DNA of 29,058 nucleotides, taken from the NCBI GenBank assembly GCA_034661035.1, contig JAYEKM010000024.1, positions 1 to 29,058 of the forward strand. The letters are read 5' to 3'. Below the pieces are notes generated by a model. The model did no database searches and was not told the origin of the DNA. It saw only the letters and a list, made by a program, of their open reading frames with translations. The position numbers and the translations under genes were made by a program. Within the stretch, counting starts at the first letter, position 1, and every line of letters begins with the position of its first letter. This stretch comes from JAGYLJ01 sp034661035 (GTDB lineage Bacteria > Patescibacteriota > Minisyncoccia > Phycocordibacterales > UBA12079). Shown piece by piece: positions 22,123-29,058 of the stretch.

Positions 22123-23181
22123 TTAAACCCCTTCTCCCTTTAATTCTTCAACTAGTTTTTTAGCCTTACGTGATAGCTTGTTTGGTAAAGTTATTTTTAT
22201 CTTTATAAATAAGTCTCCCCTACGACTTTCTGTAATAGGTACACCCTTATCACGAACTCTTAACATTTCCCCATGAGAAACACCTTTGGGTATTTTAACT
22301 TTTATTTTTCCATCTAAAGTTTCTACAACATATTCAGAACCCAACAAAGCATCCGATAATTTTACTGCTAAATCCATTTTTAGATTTAAGCCTTCTTTTT
22401 TAAAATTCTTATGAGGAGTTATCCTAACTTTTATATATAAATCACCAGCTACGCCACCCTCAACAGCTTCTCCTGCCCCTGTTAAACGAATCATCTCTCC
22501 GTCGTTTATTCCTGCAGGAATTTTAATATTAATTTCTTCCTGTTTCCTCACAACACCAATCCCGTCACAGTCTTTACACTTTTCTTTAGGAATCTTACCT
22601 TTTCCGTGACATTTTTCACAATTTTTAACACTAGAAAAAGAACCAAAAAAAGATTGTTTAGTTTCTCTAATTTTTCCATTTCCATTACAAGCTGAACAAG
22701 TTTCCATAGCTGAACCTGTTTTCGCTCCAGTTCCTTTACAACTACTGCAAAAACTATTTTTGGTAATTAGAACTTTCCTCTCCACTCCAAACACAGCTTC
22801 ACTAAATGAAACTTGAATATCGATGGAAATATCACTACCTCTTTTCTTTTGTCCTCCTCTTCCTCCAAAGATGTCCCCGAAAATATCCCCTAAATCAAAA
22901 TCAAAATCTCCTTGTTGCCCTCGTGAAAAGCCTCCGAAACCACCAAAACCACCTTGGGGACCACCATTCCCACCAAAAGATTGTCCATAAGCATCATATT
23001 CGGTTCTTTTCTTATCATCAGACAGAACAGCATAAGCCTCGCTAGCCTCTTTAAATTTCTTTTCATCACCCCCCTTTTTATCTGGATGATATTTATGAGC
23101 TAATTTGTGAAAGGCTTTCTTTATTTCTGTCTTAGTAGCCTTTTTTTCAATGCCCAGTATATTGTAATAATCTTTTGACAT
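22123..23181 (-). CDS. dnaJ: Chaperone DnaJ (Hsp40)
   Basis: 352 residues, slightly shorter than E. coli DnaJ. The J domain (1-70) has HPD at 32-34, which stimulates DnaK ATPase. A Gly/Phe-rich linker follows (about 72-112). The zinc region has four CxxCxGxG-type repeats (CSSCKGTG, CSACNGNG, CEKCHGKG, CKDCDGIG), all intact. The C-terminal substrate-binding and dimer domains follow (INDGEMIRLTGAGEA, LLGSEYVVETLDGKI, SHGEMLRVRDKGVP). It starts 2 nt after the dnaK stop, so the two are one transcript. No SD. Confidence 0.97.
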   Translation of the reverse strand: MSKDYYNILGIEKKATKTEIKKAFHKLAHKYHPDKKGGDEKKFKEASEAYAVLSDDKKRTEYDAYGQSFGGNGGPQGGFGGFGGFSRGQQGDFDFDLGDIFGDIFGGRGGQKKRGSDISIDIQVSFSEAVFGVERKVLITKNSFCSSCKGTGAKTGSAMETCSACNGNGKIRETKQSFFGSFSSVKNCEKCHGKGKIPKEKCKDCDGIGVVRKQEEINIKIPAGINDGEMIRLTGAGEAVEGGVAGDLYIKVRITPHKNFKKEGLNLKMDLAVKLSDALLGSEYVVETLDGKIKVKIPKGVSHGEMLRVRDKGVPITESRRGDLFIKIKITLPNKLSRKAKKLVEELKGEGV

Positions 23182-23183
23182 GC

Positions 23184-25139
23184 TTATTTATTATCTTGAT
23201 TTTCTTCTTCAGGTTTAGTCTCTTCACCATCATCTGGCTTATATTCAGCATCACGGACGTCATCTTGACTATCCGCAGAATTAGATTCGTTTTCCTGCTT
23301 GTCCTCCGTAGCTTTAGCGGAGGAGGATTCTTCTTGCATTTTCTTCATTACTTCTTCTCCAATCTTTTGAACGGCAGTTGATAATTCTTCAGTACCTTTC
23401 TTAATAGCTTCCATATCATCTCCATCTTTAATTTTCTTCAAAACTTCTATTTTTTCGTTAACATCTTTTTTAATTTCTTCAGAAATTTTATCGTCGTTTT
23501 CTTTGAGAGCTTTTTCAGAAGTATAAACAAGTTGTTCAGCTGAATTTTTTATTTCAATTGTTTCTTGTTTCTTTTTATCCTCTTCAGCGTGAAGTTCAGC
23601 GTCCTTTTTCATTTTTTCTACATCTTCATCTGATAAACCAGAACTTGCTTCTATTTTGATTGATTGTTCTTTCCCACTAGCTTTATCGGTAGCTTTAACA
23701 TTTAAAATTCCATTAGCATCAATATCAAAGCTAACTTCAACTTGAGGAACTCCTCTTGGAGCTGGAGTAATTCCTTCCAAAATAAATCTTCCTAAACTTT
23801 TGTTATCTACTACCATAGAACGTTCCCCTTGAACGATATGGATATCTACAGAAGGCTGATTATCAGAAGCAGTTGAAAAAATTTGAGATTTAGAAGTCGG
23901 AATAGTTGTATTTTTTTCAATTAACTTGGTTGCCACACCTCCCATTGTTTCAATTCCTAAAGAAAGAGGGATAACATCCAACAATAATACATCTTTGACA
24001 TCTCCTTGTAAGATACCAGCTTGGATAGCTGCCCCGGTCGCTACAACTTCATCAGGGTTAATAGATTGATTTGGCTCCTTATTAAATAATTCTTTAACTG
24101 CATTTTGGATAGCAGGCATTCTCGTTTGACCACCAACCAAAATTACTTCGTCTATGTCAGCTGTTCCAAAAGGAGAAGCTTCTATAGCTCTCTTAGTAAT
24201 TTCCATAGACCTATCTATGTACTCACTAGCAAGTTCTTCTAATTTAGCTCTTGTCATCTTTAAAAGTAAGTGTTTAGGACCATTAGCGTCCGACGTAATA
24301 AAAGGAATATTAATTTCTGTGTCTGTGGCTGTAGATAATTCCAATTTGGCTTTTTCGGCTGATTCATCTAATCTTTGCAAAGCTAATGGGTCATCACTAA
24401 TATCAATTCCACTATCTTTCTTAAACTCATCTATAATCCATTTTATAATTTTTTGATCAATATCTTTACCTCCCATATGACTATCGCCATCAGTTGATTT
24501 AACCTCAACAGTGTCATCACCTACTTCCAAAACGGATACGTCAAAAGTTCCTCCTCCAAAGTCAAAAACAACGATTTGTTGGTCGTTCTTCTTATCAAAG
24601 CCATAAGATAAGGCTGCTGCAGTTGGCTCATTGATAATCCTTTTAACCTCTAAACCAGCAATTTGACCTGCGTCTTTAGTGGCCTTTCTTTGAGAATCAT
24701 TGAAGTAAGCTGGTACAGTGATAACAGCTTCCGTAATCTTCTCACCTAATTTGGCTTCAGCGTCTGTCTTAAGTTTCTGAATAATCATAGCCGAAATTTC
24801 TTCTGGTCGATAATTTTTATCACCCATTTTAATTTCAACTCCACCAGTTGCAGACTTATTTATCTCATAAGGAACAGTCTTTTTATCTTTTTGAGCTTCC
24901 TTGCCATCAAAAGTATGTCCAATAAACCTTTTAATACCGAAAACTGTATTATTAGGATTCGTAACTGCTTGTCTCTTTGCTAATTGACCGACCAATCTTT
25001 CACCTGTTTTGGAAATAGCTACCACAGAAGGAGTAGTTCTTGAGCCTTCTGCATTTTCTATAATTTTAGCTTCGCCACCTTCTATAATTGCCATAGCGGA
25101 GTTAGTTGTTCCTAAATCAATTCCTAAAATTTTTGACAT
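23184..25139 (-). CDS. dnaK: Chaperone DnaK (Hsp70)
   Basis: 651 residues. The ATPase domain (1-385) has GIDLGTTNSAMA, VITVPAYFNDSQRKATKDAG, INEPTAAALSYGFDKK, VVFDFGGGTFDVSVLEV and VGGQTRMPAIQ. The linker DVLLLDVIPLSLGIET and the peptide-binding domain with helical lid (to about 600) are complete. The acidic disordered tail begins near QEESSSAKATEDKQ, encoded by a palindrome (TCCTCCG/CGGAGGA, 23302-23324). I recall SSAKATEDK-like stretches as repeat-encoded insertions in Parcubacteria proteins. No CIRCE operator was seen upstream; only a short ACCATT/AATGGT hairpin at 25157-25172. Confidence 0.98.
   Translation of the reverse strand: MSKILGIDLGTTNSAMAIIEGGEAKIIENAEGSRTTPSVVAISKTGERLVGQLAKRQAVTNPNNTVFGIKRFIGHTFDGKEAQKDKKTVPYEINKSATGGVEIKMGDKNYRPEEISAMIIQKLKTDAEAKLGEKITEAVITVPAYFNDSQRKATKDAGQIAGLEVKRIINEPTAAALSYGFDKKNDQQIVVFDFGGGTFDVSVLEVGDDTVEVKSTDGDSHMGGKDIDQKIIKWIIDEFKKDSGIDISDDPLALQRLDESAEKAKLELSTATDTEINIPFITSDANGPKHLLLKMTRAKLEELASEYIDRSMEITKRAIEASPFGTADIDEVILVGGQTRMPAIQNAVKELFNKEPNQSINPDEVVATGAAIQAGILQGDVKDVLLLDVIPLSLGIETMGGVATKLIEKNTTIPTSKSQIFSTASDNQPSVDIHIVQGERSMVVDNKSLGRFILEGITPAPRGVPQVEVSFDIDANGILNVKATDKASGKEQSIKIEASSGLSDEDVEKMKKDAELHAEEDKKKQETIEIKNSAEQLVYTSEKALKENDDKISEEIKKDVNEKIEVLKKIKDGDDMEAIKKGTEELSTAVQKIGEEVMKKMQEESSSAKATEDKQENESNSADSQDDVRDAEYKPDDGEETKPEEENQDNK
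23302..23324. repeat. Palindromic repeat inside the dnaK tail
   Basis: TCCTCCG and CGGAGGA form 7-bp arms around TAGCTTTAG. In frame on the minus strand it encodes SSAKATED. It is GC-richer than the surrounding tail sequence. Confidence 0.6.
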
Positions 25140-25240
25140 AATATTTTTCTTGCCCTACCATTTTCTAATGGTTAAAGGTCTTTCTTAACTTAATAATCAA
25201 ACAATAATATAAAAAAATGAAATACTAAAAATTTAATATT

Positions 25241-25915
25241 CTATGTTTTTATATCTTTATTTTTAAATTCACCAACTTTAACTTTGGCTGACCTTATAAT
25301 TTCACCGTTTAAAGAATAACCTCTTTGAACTACTTCTTTAACAATGCCATCATCTTCTTCTTTTTCAACATCAATAATTTCAACAGAATTTTGTGAAATC
25401 GGACTAAACTCTTCGTCTAGAGGAGAAATTTGTTCAACGCCGTTTTCCTTTAGAATACCTAATAATTGAAAATAAATATTTTTTATCCCGACTGACCATT
25501 CATCCTTTGAGTCTATTTCCTCATTATTAAATGCCATTTCAAAACTATCCAAAACAGGAATAATCTGAGTAATCAAATCCGCTTTAGCAAATTTCAATAG
25601 TTTGGACTTTTCTTCTTCAAAATTTCTTTTTGCATTTACAGCATCGGCTCTAGCTCTTTGCCAACCTTCTAGATATTCTTGTTTTTCAGTTATAACTTTT
25701 TTTAATTTTTCCCTTAAATCTTTTGTAGTTTTGTCTCCGAAAGAGTTAGTAGTTTCTGTTTCGTCCTCGATAACAAAATCTTCATTATTTCTATTACCAA
25801 GAGATTCTTCTTTTCCACCTCTTCGGTGGGTCATTGGAGATGAGGATTCCTCTGATTCAAAAACCACATCCTCAAGCTCTTTATTTTCTTCATTTTTTTT
25901 AGATTTGTCAGACAT
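25241..25915 (-). CDS. grpE: Nucleotide exchange factor GrpE
   Basis: 224 residues. An acidic, probably disordered N-terminal 70 residues precedes the long dimerising helix (LREKLKKVITEKQEYLEGWQ, then RARADAVNAKRNFEEEKSKL) and the beta-wing domain that opens the DnaK nucleotide cleft (PLDEEFSPISQNSVEIID, VVQRGYSLNGEIIRSAKVKV). It releases ADP from DnaK. It lies 101 nt upstream of dnaK in the same direction. No CIRCE (TTAGCACTC-type) site is visible, and hrcA is not in the window. A short CCACC/GGTGG hairpin (25815-25829) in the N-terminal tail encodes THRRGG and may be another small repeat, weakly supported. Confidence 0.95.
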   Translation of the reverse strand: MSDKSKKNEENKELEDVVFESEESSSPMTHRRGGKEESLGNRNNEDFVIEDETETTNSFGDKTTKDLREKLKKVITEKQEYLEGWQRARADAVNAKRNFEEEKSKLLKFAKADLITQIIPVLDSFEMAFNNEEIDSKDEWSVGIKNIYFQLLGILKENGVEQISPLDEEFSPISQNSVEIIDVEKEEDDGIVKEVVQRGYSLNGEIIRSAKVKVGEFKNKDIKT

Positions 25916-26011
25916 AATTTATACAATAAATTTATTTAAACCTAAAATTAAAGCAACTAATTCTTCGCATTTTAATTAACCCAAGAAAAGGTCAAGTAGA
26001 AAATTAATATT

Positions 26012-26422
26012 TTACCTCTTATTCCACTGAGGTGACTTTCTCGCTTTCTTTAAACCGAATTTCTTTCTTTCTTTCATTCTTGGATCTCTCTTTAGGAAAC
26101 CAGCTTTCTTTAGACTCTTCTTTGATTCCTCATCAAACTTTAGTAAAGCTCTTGAGATACCGTGTCTTAACGCTTCCGCTTGTGCATTTATTCCTCCACC
26201 CTTTACCAAACCTGAAATTGAAAACTTAGCTTCAACTTTTGATTCTTTGAGAGAATCTTTAACAATTCCTTGTAACTCATCAGTTTGAAAATACTCGGAT
26301 AACTTTAAATTGTTTACAACGTAAGTTGTCTTACCAGCTTCAGTTAAACGAACACGCGCCACGGCAGTTTTTCTTCTACCAACTGTTTCTAAATATTTTT
26401 TTGTTGCTTTACTTGTTGCCAT
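26012..26422 (-). CDS. rpsI: 30S ribosomal protein S9
   Basis: 136 residues. The family core is clear: ETVGRRKTAVARVRL, then ISGLVKGGGINAQAEALRHG, ISRALLKFDEESK and FLKRDPRMKERKKFGLKKAR, with the invariant KR C-terminus that contacts P-site tRNA. It follows rplM by 45 nt, the usual L13-S9 pair. No SD. Confidence 0.97.
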   Translation of the reverse strand: MATSKATKKYLETVGRRKTAVARVRLTEAGKTTYVVNNLKLSEYFQTDELQGIVKDSLKESKVEAKFSISGLVKGGGINAQAEALRHGISRALLKFDEESKKSLKKAGFLKRDPRMKERKKFGLKKARKSPQWNKR

Positions 26423-26467
26423 TTTTTTTGTTATTTAAGTTTTTTCTTCTTTTTAACTTTTTCTTTC

Positions 26468-26812
26468 TTACCCTTTAATTATTAACTTTTTCATCAATTC
26501 TGGTCTTAATTTATTCCCTGGTAACATCCCCCTGACAGCTTTCCTCATTAGCTCAGCATGTCCTTTCTTTTTAACAACTGCTTCCATGTTTTCTACTTTT
26601 CTTCCTCCTGGGTAACCTGAGTAACGACTATATTCTTTTTGTTCCATCTTCTTTTTTGAAATATCAAGTTTAGAAATATTATCAATCGTGACTTTAACAT
26701 CCGCTATAATATTTTTTTGGAAATCAGAATTGTTTTTCCCCATCAACAAAACTGCCACTTTCGTAGCCAATCTCCCTAATTTTTCTCCTGTTGCATCTAA
26801 ATTGTATTCCAT
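26468..26812 (-). CDS. rplM: 50S ribosomal protein L13
   Basis: 114 residues, at the short end for L13 (E. coli 142), as common in reduced genomes. Signatures are LDATGEKLGRLATKVAVLLM, KKMEQKEYSRYSGYPGG and the tail MRKAVRGMLPGNKLRPELMK. L13 is an early 23S rRNA-binding assembly protein. It lies between rplQ and rpsI with 18-nt and 45-nt gaps. Confidence 0.97.
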   Translation of the reverse strand: MEYNLDATGEKLGRLATKVAVLLMGKNNSDFQKNIIADVKVTIDNISKLDISKKKMEQKEYSRYSGYPGGRKVENMEAVVKKKGHAELMRKAVRGMLPGNKLRPELMKKLIIKG

Positions 26813-26830
26813 AAATATTTTCTAAAAAAC

Positions 26831-27187
26831 TTAAACAAATTCTATTTGGACAATTGAACTTCCATCCCCTTGTCTTGTTTCTAATTTAATTATTCTTGTA
26901 TAACCACCTGCTCTTTCTTTGTATTTAGGGGCAATTGTTTCAATCAATTTCTTTATTGTTGAACTAGCTCCTGAACCCAGTCTGGAAATAAGTAATCTCC
27001 TTGTCCAAACAGAATCTTTCTTACTTTTTGTAATAATCTTTTCAATGAATGGACGGAGTTCCTTAGCTCTCGCTTCAGTAGTTTTTATTTTCTCATTATC
27101 AACTAAAGAAATGGCTAAAGACCTCAATAACGCCTTTCTTTGATTTCTTGGTCTTCCAAATTTTCTGTTTGTATTATGATGTCTCAT
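26831..27187 (-). CDS. rplQ: 50S ribosomal protein L17
   Basis: 118 residues: MRHHNTNRKFGRPRNQRKAL, LRSLAISLVDNEKIKTTEAR and AKELRPFIEKIITKSKK, all typical, with a C-terminal RIIKLETRQGDGSSIVQIEF. Among the core genes it has the clearest ribosome-binding site, AAGGA 3 nt before the ATG. It is 17 nt after rpoA, the classical order. Confidence 0.97.
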   Translation of the reverse strand: MRHHNTNRKFGRPRNQRKALLRSLAISLVDNEKIKTTEARAKELRPFIEKIITKSKKDSVWTRRLLISRLGSGASSTIKKLIETIAPKYKERAGGYTRIIKLETRQGDGSSIVQIEFV

Positions 27188-27204
27188 GATTCCTTAATGT
27201 CTGA

Positions 27205-28188
27205 TTATTCTTCTTTTGACCTTAAAATAACTCCGAAGTCACTCAAAGCTCTCTTAATCTCTTGAATACCCTTCGCTCCCAAACCTTCTATTTTTGAAAT
27301 ATCGTCTTCAGTTTTTCGAACTAAACCACCTACTGTCCTAATACTTTCATTAGAAAGAGCGTTAATTGTTCTCAAAGACAAACGTAAAGTATCTACTCTA
27401 GTCTTTAAGAAATCCGTGTCTTTCTCGTTATCTTCTTTTTTGTTTTTATCTTTTTCAACTTCTTTCATTTCTTCTTCGGAAATTTCTACTTCTTCTTCTT
27501 CAAATCCTATAATAGCTTTTAACTGTTTAATCATTATTTCAATAGATTTTTCAAGAGCTTCTTTAGGTAAAATAGTTCCATCAGTTTCGATGAAAATATT
27601 TAATCTGTTAAAATCAGTCCTATCACCAACCCTCATGTTTTCAACTTCATAACTAGCCCTTCTAATCGGAGTAAATGAGGCATCTAAAACAATTGTGCCG
27701 ATATCAGTCATTTCTTTCTGAAGAACTTCTTTACTGATGTAACCTAGACCTTTTCTAACAGCCACTTCCATATCAAGAACTCCTTTAGCAGTCGTGATAG
27801 ATGCAATCTCTTGTTCAGGATTTAAAATTTCAATTTGCCCTGTTTTCTCAATATCTCCAGCGGTGATATCTTTTATCCCTTTAATTTTTAATTTAAGAAC
27901 TTGTTGTTCGTCTGAAAGTAATTTTATTCTAACCTTTTTAAGGTTTAACAAAATTCTAATCACATCTTCCTTTACTCCATCAATAGTTGAGAATTCATGG
28001 TCTACACCAGCAATCTTCACTGAAATGATAGATGTTCCTGGTAAAGAAGAAAGGATTACTCTTCTTAAGGAGTTTCCAATGGTATGTCCATAACCAGGGT
28101 AAAATCCATCTATTTGATAGAATCCTTTAAAACCATCTTCTTTAATGATTTTTGGCTTGGAAGGCAATAAGATATTGTACTCAGACAT
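27205..28188 (-). CDS. rpoA: RNA polymerase alpha subunit
   Basis: 327 residues. The N-terminal assembly domain has YPGYGHTIGNSLRRVILSSL and VRKGLGYISKEVLQKEM. An acidic linker (about 230-258, EEEEVEISEEEMKEVEKDK) leads to the C-terminal DNA-binding domain (SLRTINALSNESIRTVGGLV, then SKIEGLGAKGIQEIKRALSD). The linker is unusually acidic. It follows rpsD after a 136-nt gap that could hold a promoter; a TTGAAA lies upstream but no confident -10 was fixed. Confidence 0.98.
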   Translation of the reverse strand: MSEYNILLPSKPKIIKEDGFKGFYQIDGFYPGYGHTIGNSLRRVILSSLPGTSIISVKIAGVDHEFSTIDGVKEDVIRILLNLKKVRIKLLSDEQQVLKLKIKGIKDITAGDIEKTGQIEILNPEQEIASITTAKGVLDMEVAVRKGLGYISKEVLQKEMTDIGTIVLDASFTPIRRASYEVENMRVGDRTDFNRLNIFIETDGTILPKEALEKSIEIMIKQLKAIIGFEEEEVEISEEEMKEVEKDKNKKEDNEKDTDFLKTRVDTLRLSLRTINALSNESIRTVGGLVRKTEDDISKIEGLGAKGIQEIKRALSDFGVILRSKEE

Positions 28189-28323
28189 AATTTTTTGATT
28201 GAATTATCTAATTAAAATAACTAAAGATTATTAATTTCCAAGCTACCCTGAAGATAACTAGGAATTAGAATTTAATAATTTAACACCATAAATATACACT
28301 ATTTTCAATACTTTTGCAAATTT

Positions 28324-28935
28324 CTATCGTCCGTAAAACTCTAAAATTGACTTAAAATCAAAGATTCCTTGATTTTCCAATTTAGGTAACCCAATCACTT
28401 TCCCTTCTTTCTTAGAAAAATTAAAATTGAGCCAACTTACAGGTGAGGTTTTCTTATCTTTCCCTTTCAAACCAGCGAAAATTGCTTTATTCTCACTTCC
28501 TTTTCTAATAGAAATCTTATCGCCTACTTTCACTTCACAAGAAGGAATAGTAACTTTTTTATCATTTAACAAAATATGTCCATGAGAAACTATTTGTCTT
28601 GACATGGCTCTTGTTGAACCTAAACTCATTCTATAGACAATATTGTCTAGACGTGTCTCCAATCGAATATACAAACCTTCAGCTATATTTGAATTCTTTT
28701 TAGCCATTGCCTCTTTAACATAACGAGATAATTGCTTTTCCCGAAGACCATAAGCAAACCTTAATTTTTGCTTTTCAATCAACTGGGCACCGTATTCAGA
28801 AACCATTCTCCTTCTTTTAGATCTTCTGTTAGCATTCTTCTTTGCTTCTGATACTGTATATTTCTGTGTTTGGCATTTTTCAAAAAGACCAACACCCAAC
28901 CTACGACATAATTTATACTTTGTTTTGATAATCAT
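28324..28935 (-). CDS. rpsD: 30S ribosomal protein S4
   Basis: 203 residues, normal length. The N-terminus has only two cysteines (CRRLGVGLFEKC), fewer than zinc-binding S4 versions. The 16S-binding body contains YGLREKQLSRYVKEA and an S4 RNA-binding domain (LETRLDNIVYRMSLGSTRAM, RQIVSHGHILLNDKKVTIPS). S4 nucleates 30S assembly and can repress its own operon in other bacteria. It heads rpsD-rpoA-rplQ-rplM-rpsI here; rpsM/rpsK would be expected beyond the window end. An ACCCTGTTAAAT element lies 37 nt upstream. Confidence 0.97.
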   Translation of the reverse strand: MIIKTKYKLCRRLGVGLFEKCQTQKYTVSEAKKNANRRSKRRRMVSEYGAQLIEKQKLRFAYGLREKQLSRYVKEAMAKKNSNIAEGLYIRLETRLDNIVYRMSLGSTRAMSRQIVSHGHILLNDKKVTIPSCEVKVGDKISIRKGSENKAIFAGLKGKDKKTSPVSWLNFNFSKKEGKVIGLPKLENQGIFDFKSILEFYGR

Positions 28936-28972
28936 AATATTTTTCTTATGAGCAAAGCGAATTAGAAAAATA

Positions 28973-29047
28973 TTACCCTGTTAAATCAAATTTTGCAAAA
29001 TTTGAATCATTTGAGTTTTTTAAACTCAAATGGTATTTAACATGGGT
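28973..29047. repeat. ACCCTGTTAAAT-bounded intergenic element, copy 3
   Basis: TTACCCTGTTAAAT (28973-28986) at one end and ATTTAACATGGGT (29035-29047) at the other are inverted ends, the second with an extra/changed base. Inside lie two strong palindromes: CAAATTTTGCAAAATTTG (perfect, 18 nt) and CATTTGAGTTT/AAACTCAAATG. It lies upstream of rpsD; the window ends just after it. Confidence 0.75.
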
Positions 29048-29058
29048 TTTCAATTCAC

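Noticed and set aside
25140..26011. CIRCE heat-shock operator upstream of grpE or dnaK
   Set aside because: No TTAGCACTC-N9-GAGTGCTAA-like inverted repeat was found in either gap.
1..29058. tRNA genes
   Set aside because: No GTTCGAATC-type T-arm with a matching acceptor stem was noticed on either strand, although I could not run a covariance search.

Overview
The window looks like an AT-rich chromosome segment from a Candidate Phyla Radiation (Patescibacteria) bacterium, most likely Parcubacteria. This rests on small gene sizes, tightly packed housekeeping genes (several 1-3 nt gaps or overlaps), Parcubacteria-style small membrane proteins (8357-8671, 6563-6955), a peptidoglycan-binding/CARDB surface protein, and mostly Shine-Dalgarno-poor core genes. 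TGA is a stop, so the code is the ordinary bacterial one. No tRNA, CRISPR array or complete insertion sequence was recognised.

Layout. 1-6100: surface protein, then cysS and corA (minus), a C-terminal processing protease and ribosomal protein L9 (plus). 6161-9300: rpmA with a hairpin-rich leader, then an accessory zone: a Zn-binding-like membrane protein, a two-gene operon of tiny basic proteins with consensus promoter and terminator, a palindrome-rich spacer, a dUTPase gene broken by two homopolymer frameshifts, and small membrane or coiled-coil proteins. 9221-10778: a self-contained module with a secreted, porin-like beta-barrel gene (own promoter, leader hairpin, strong SD, terminator), richer in GC than its surroundings and flanked by related palindromic repeats. 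10789-15896 (minus): an envelope block, ftsW-murG-gltX-M23 peptidase. 15943-16969: a giant RNase P RNA gene (about 949 nt) carrying two nearly identical 145-nt direct repeats and several expanded helices. 16997-17421: a two-gene mini-operon of unknown small proteins. 17641-20889 (minus): ftsQ-dusB and serS. 20999-21859: dprA (plus). 22123-25915 (minus): grpE, then dnaK-dnaJ. 26012-28935 (minus): rpsD-rpoA-rplQ-rplM-rpsI, the usual end of the S11/alpha ribosomal region.

How the genes fit together. The core supports translation (cysS, gltX, serS, L9, L27, S9, L13, L17, S4, dusB, RNase P), transcription (rpoA), protein folding (GrpE-DnaK-DnaJ) and wall synthesis/division (MurG, SEDS protein, FtsQ, LytM peptidase). 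Several kinds of palindromic or inverted repeat lie over this core: AGAGGTCCAACCTCT-type, ACCCTGTTAAAT-bounded intergenic elements just upstream of three minus-strand genes, a TGTGCACAAA hairpin, and palindromes apparently inside the dnaK and dusB reading frames. The items most worth a second look are the repeat-bearing RNase P RNA, the porin module in a lineage thought to lack an outer membrane, and the doubly frameshifted dut.
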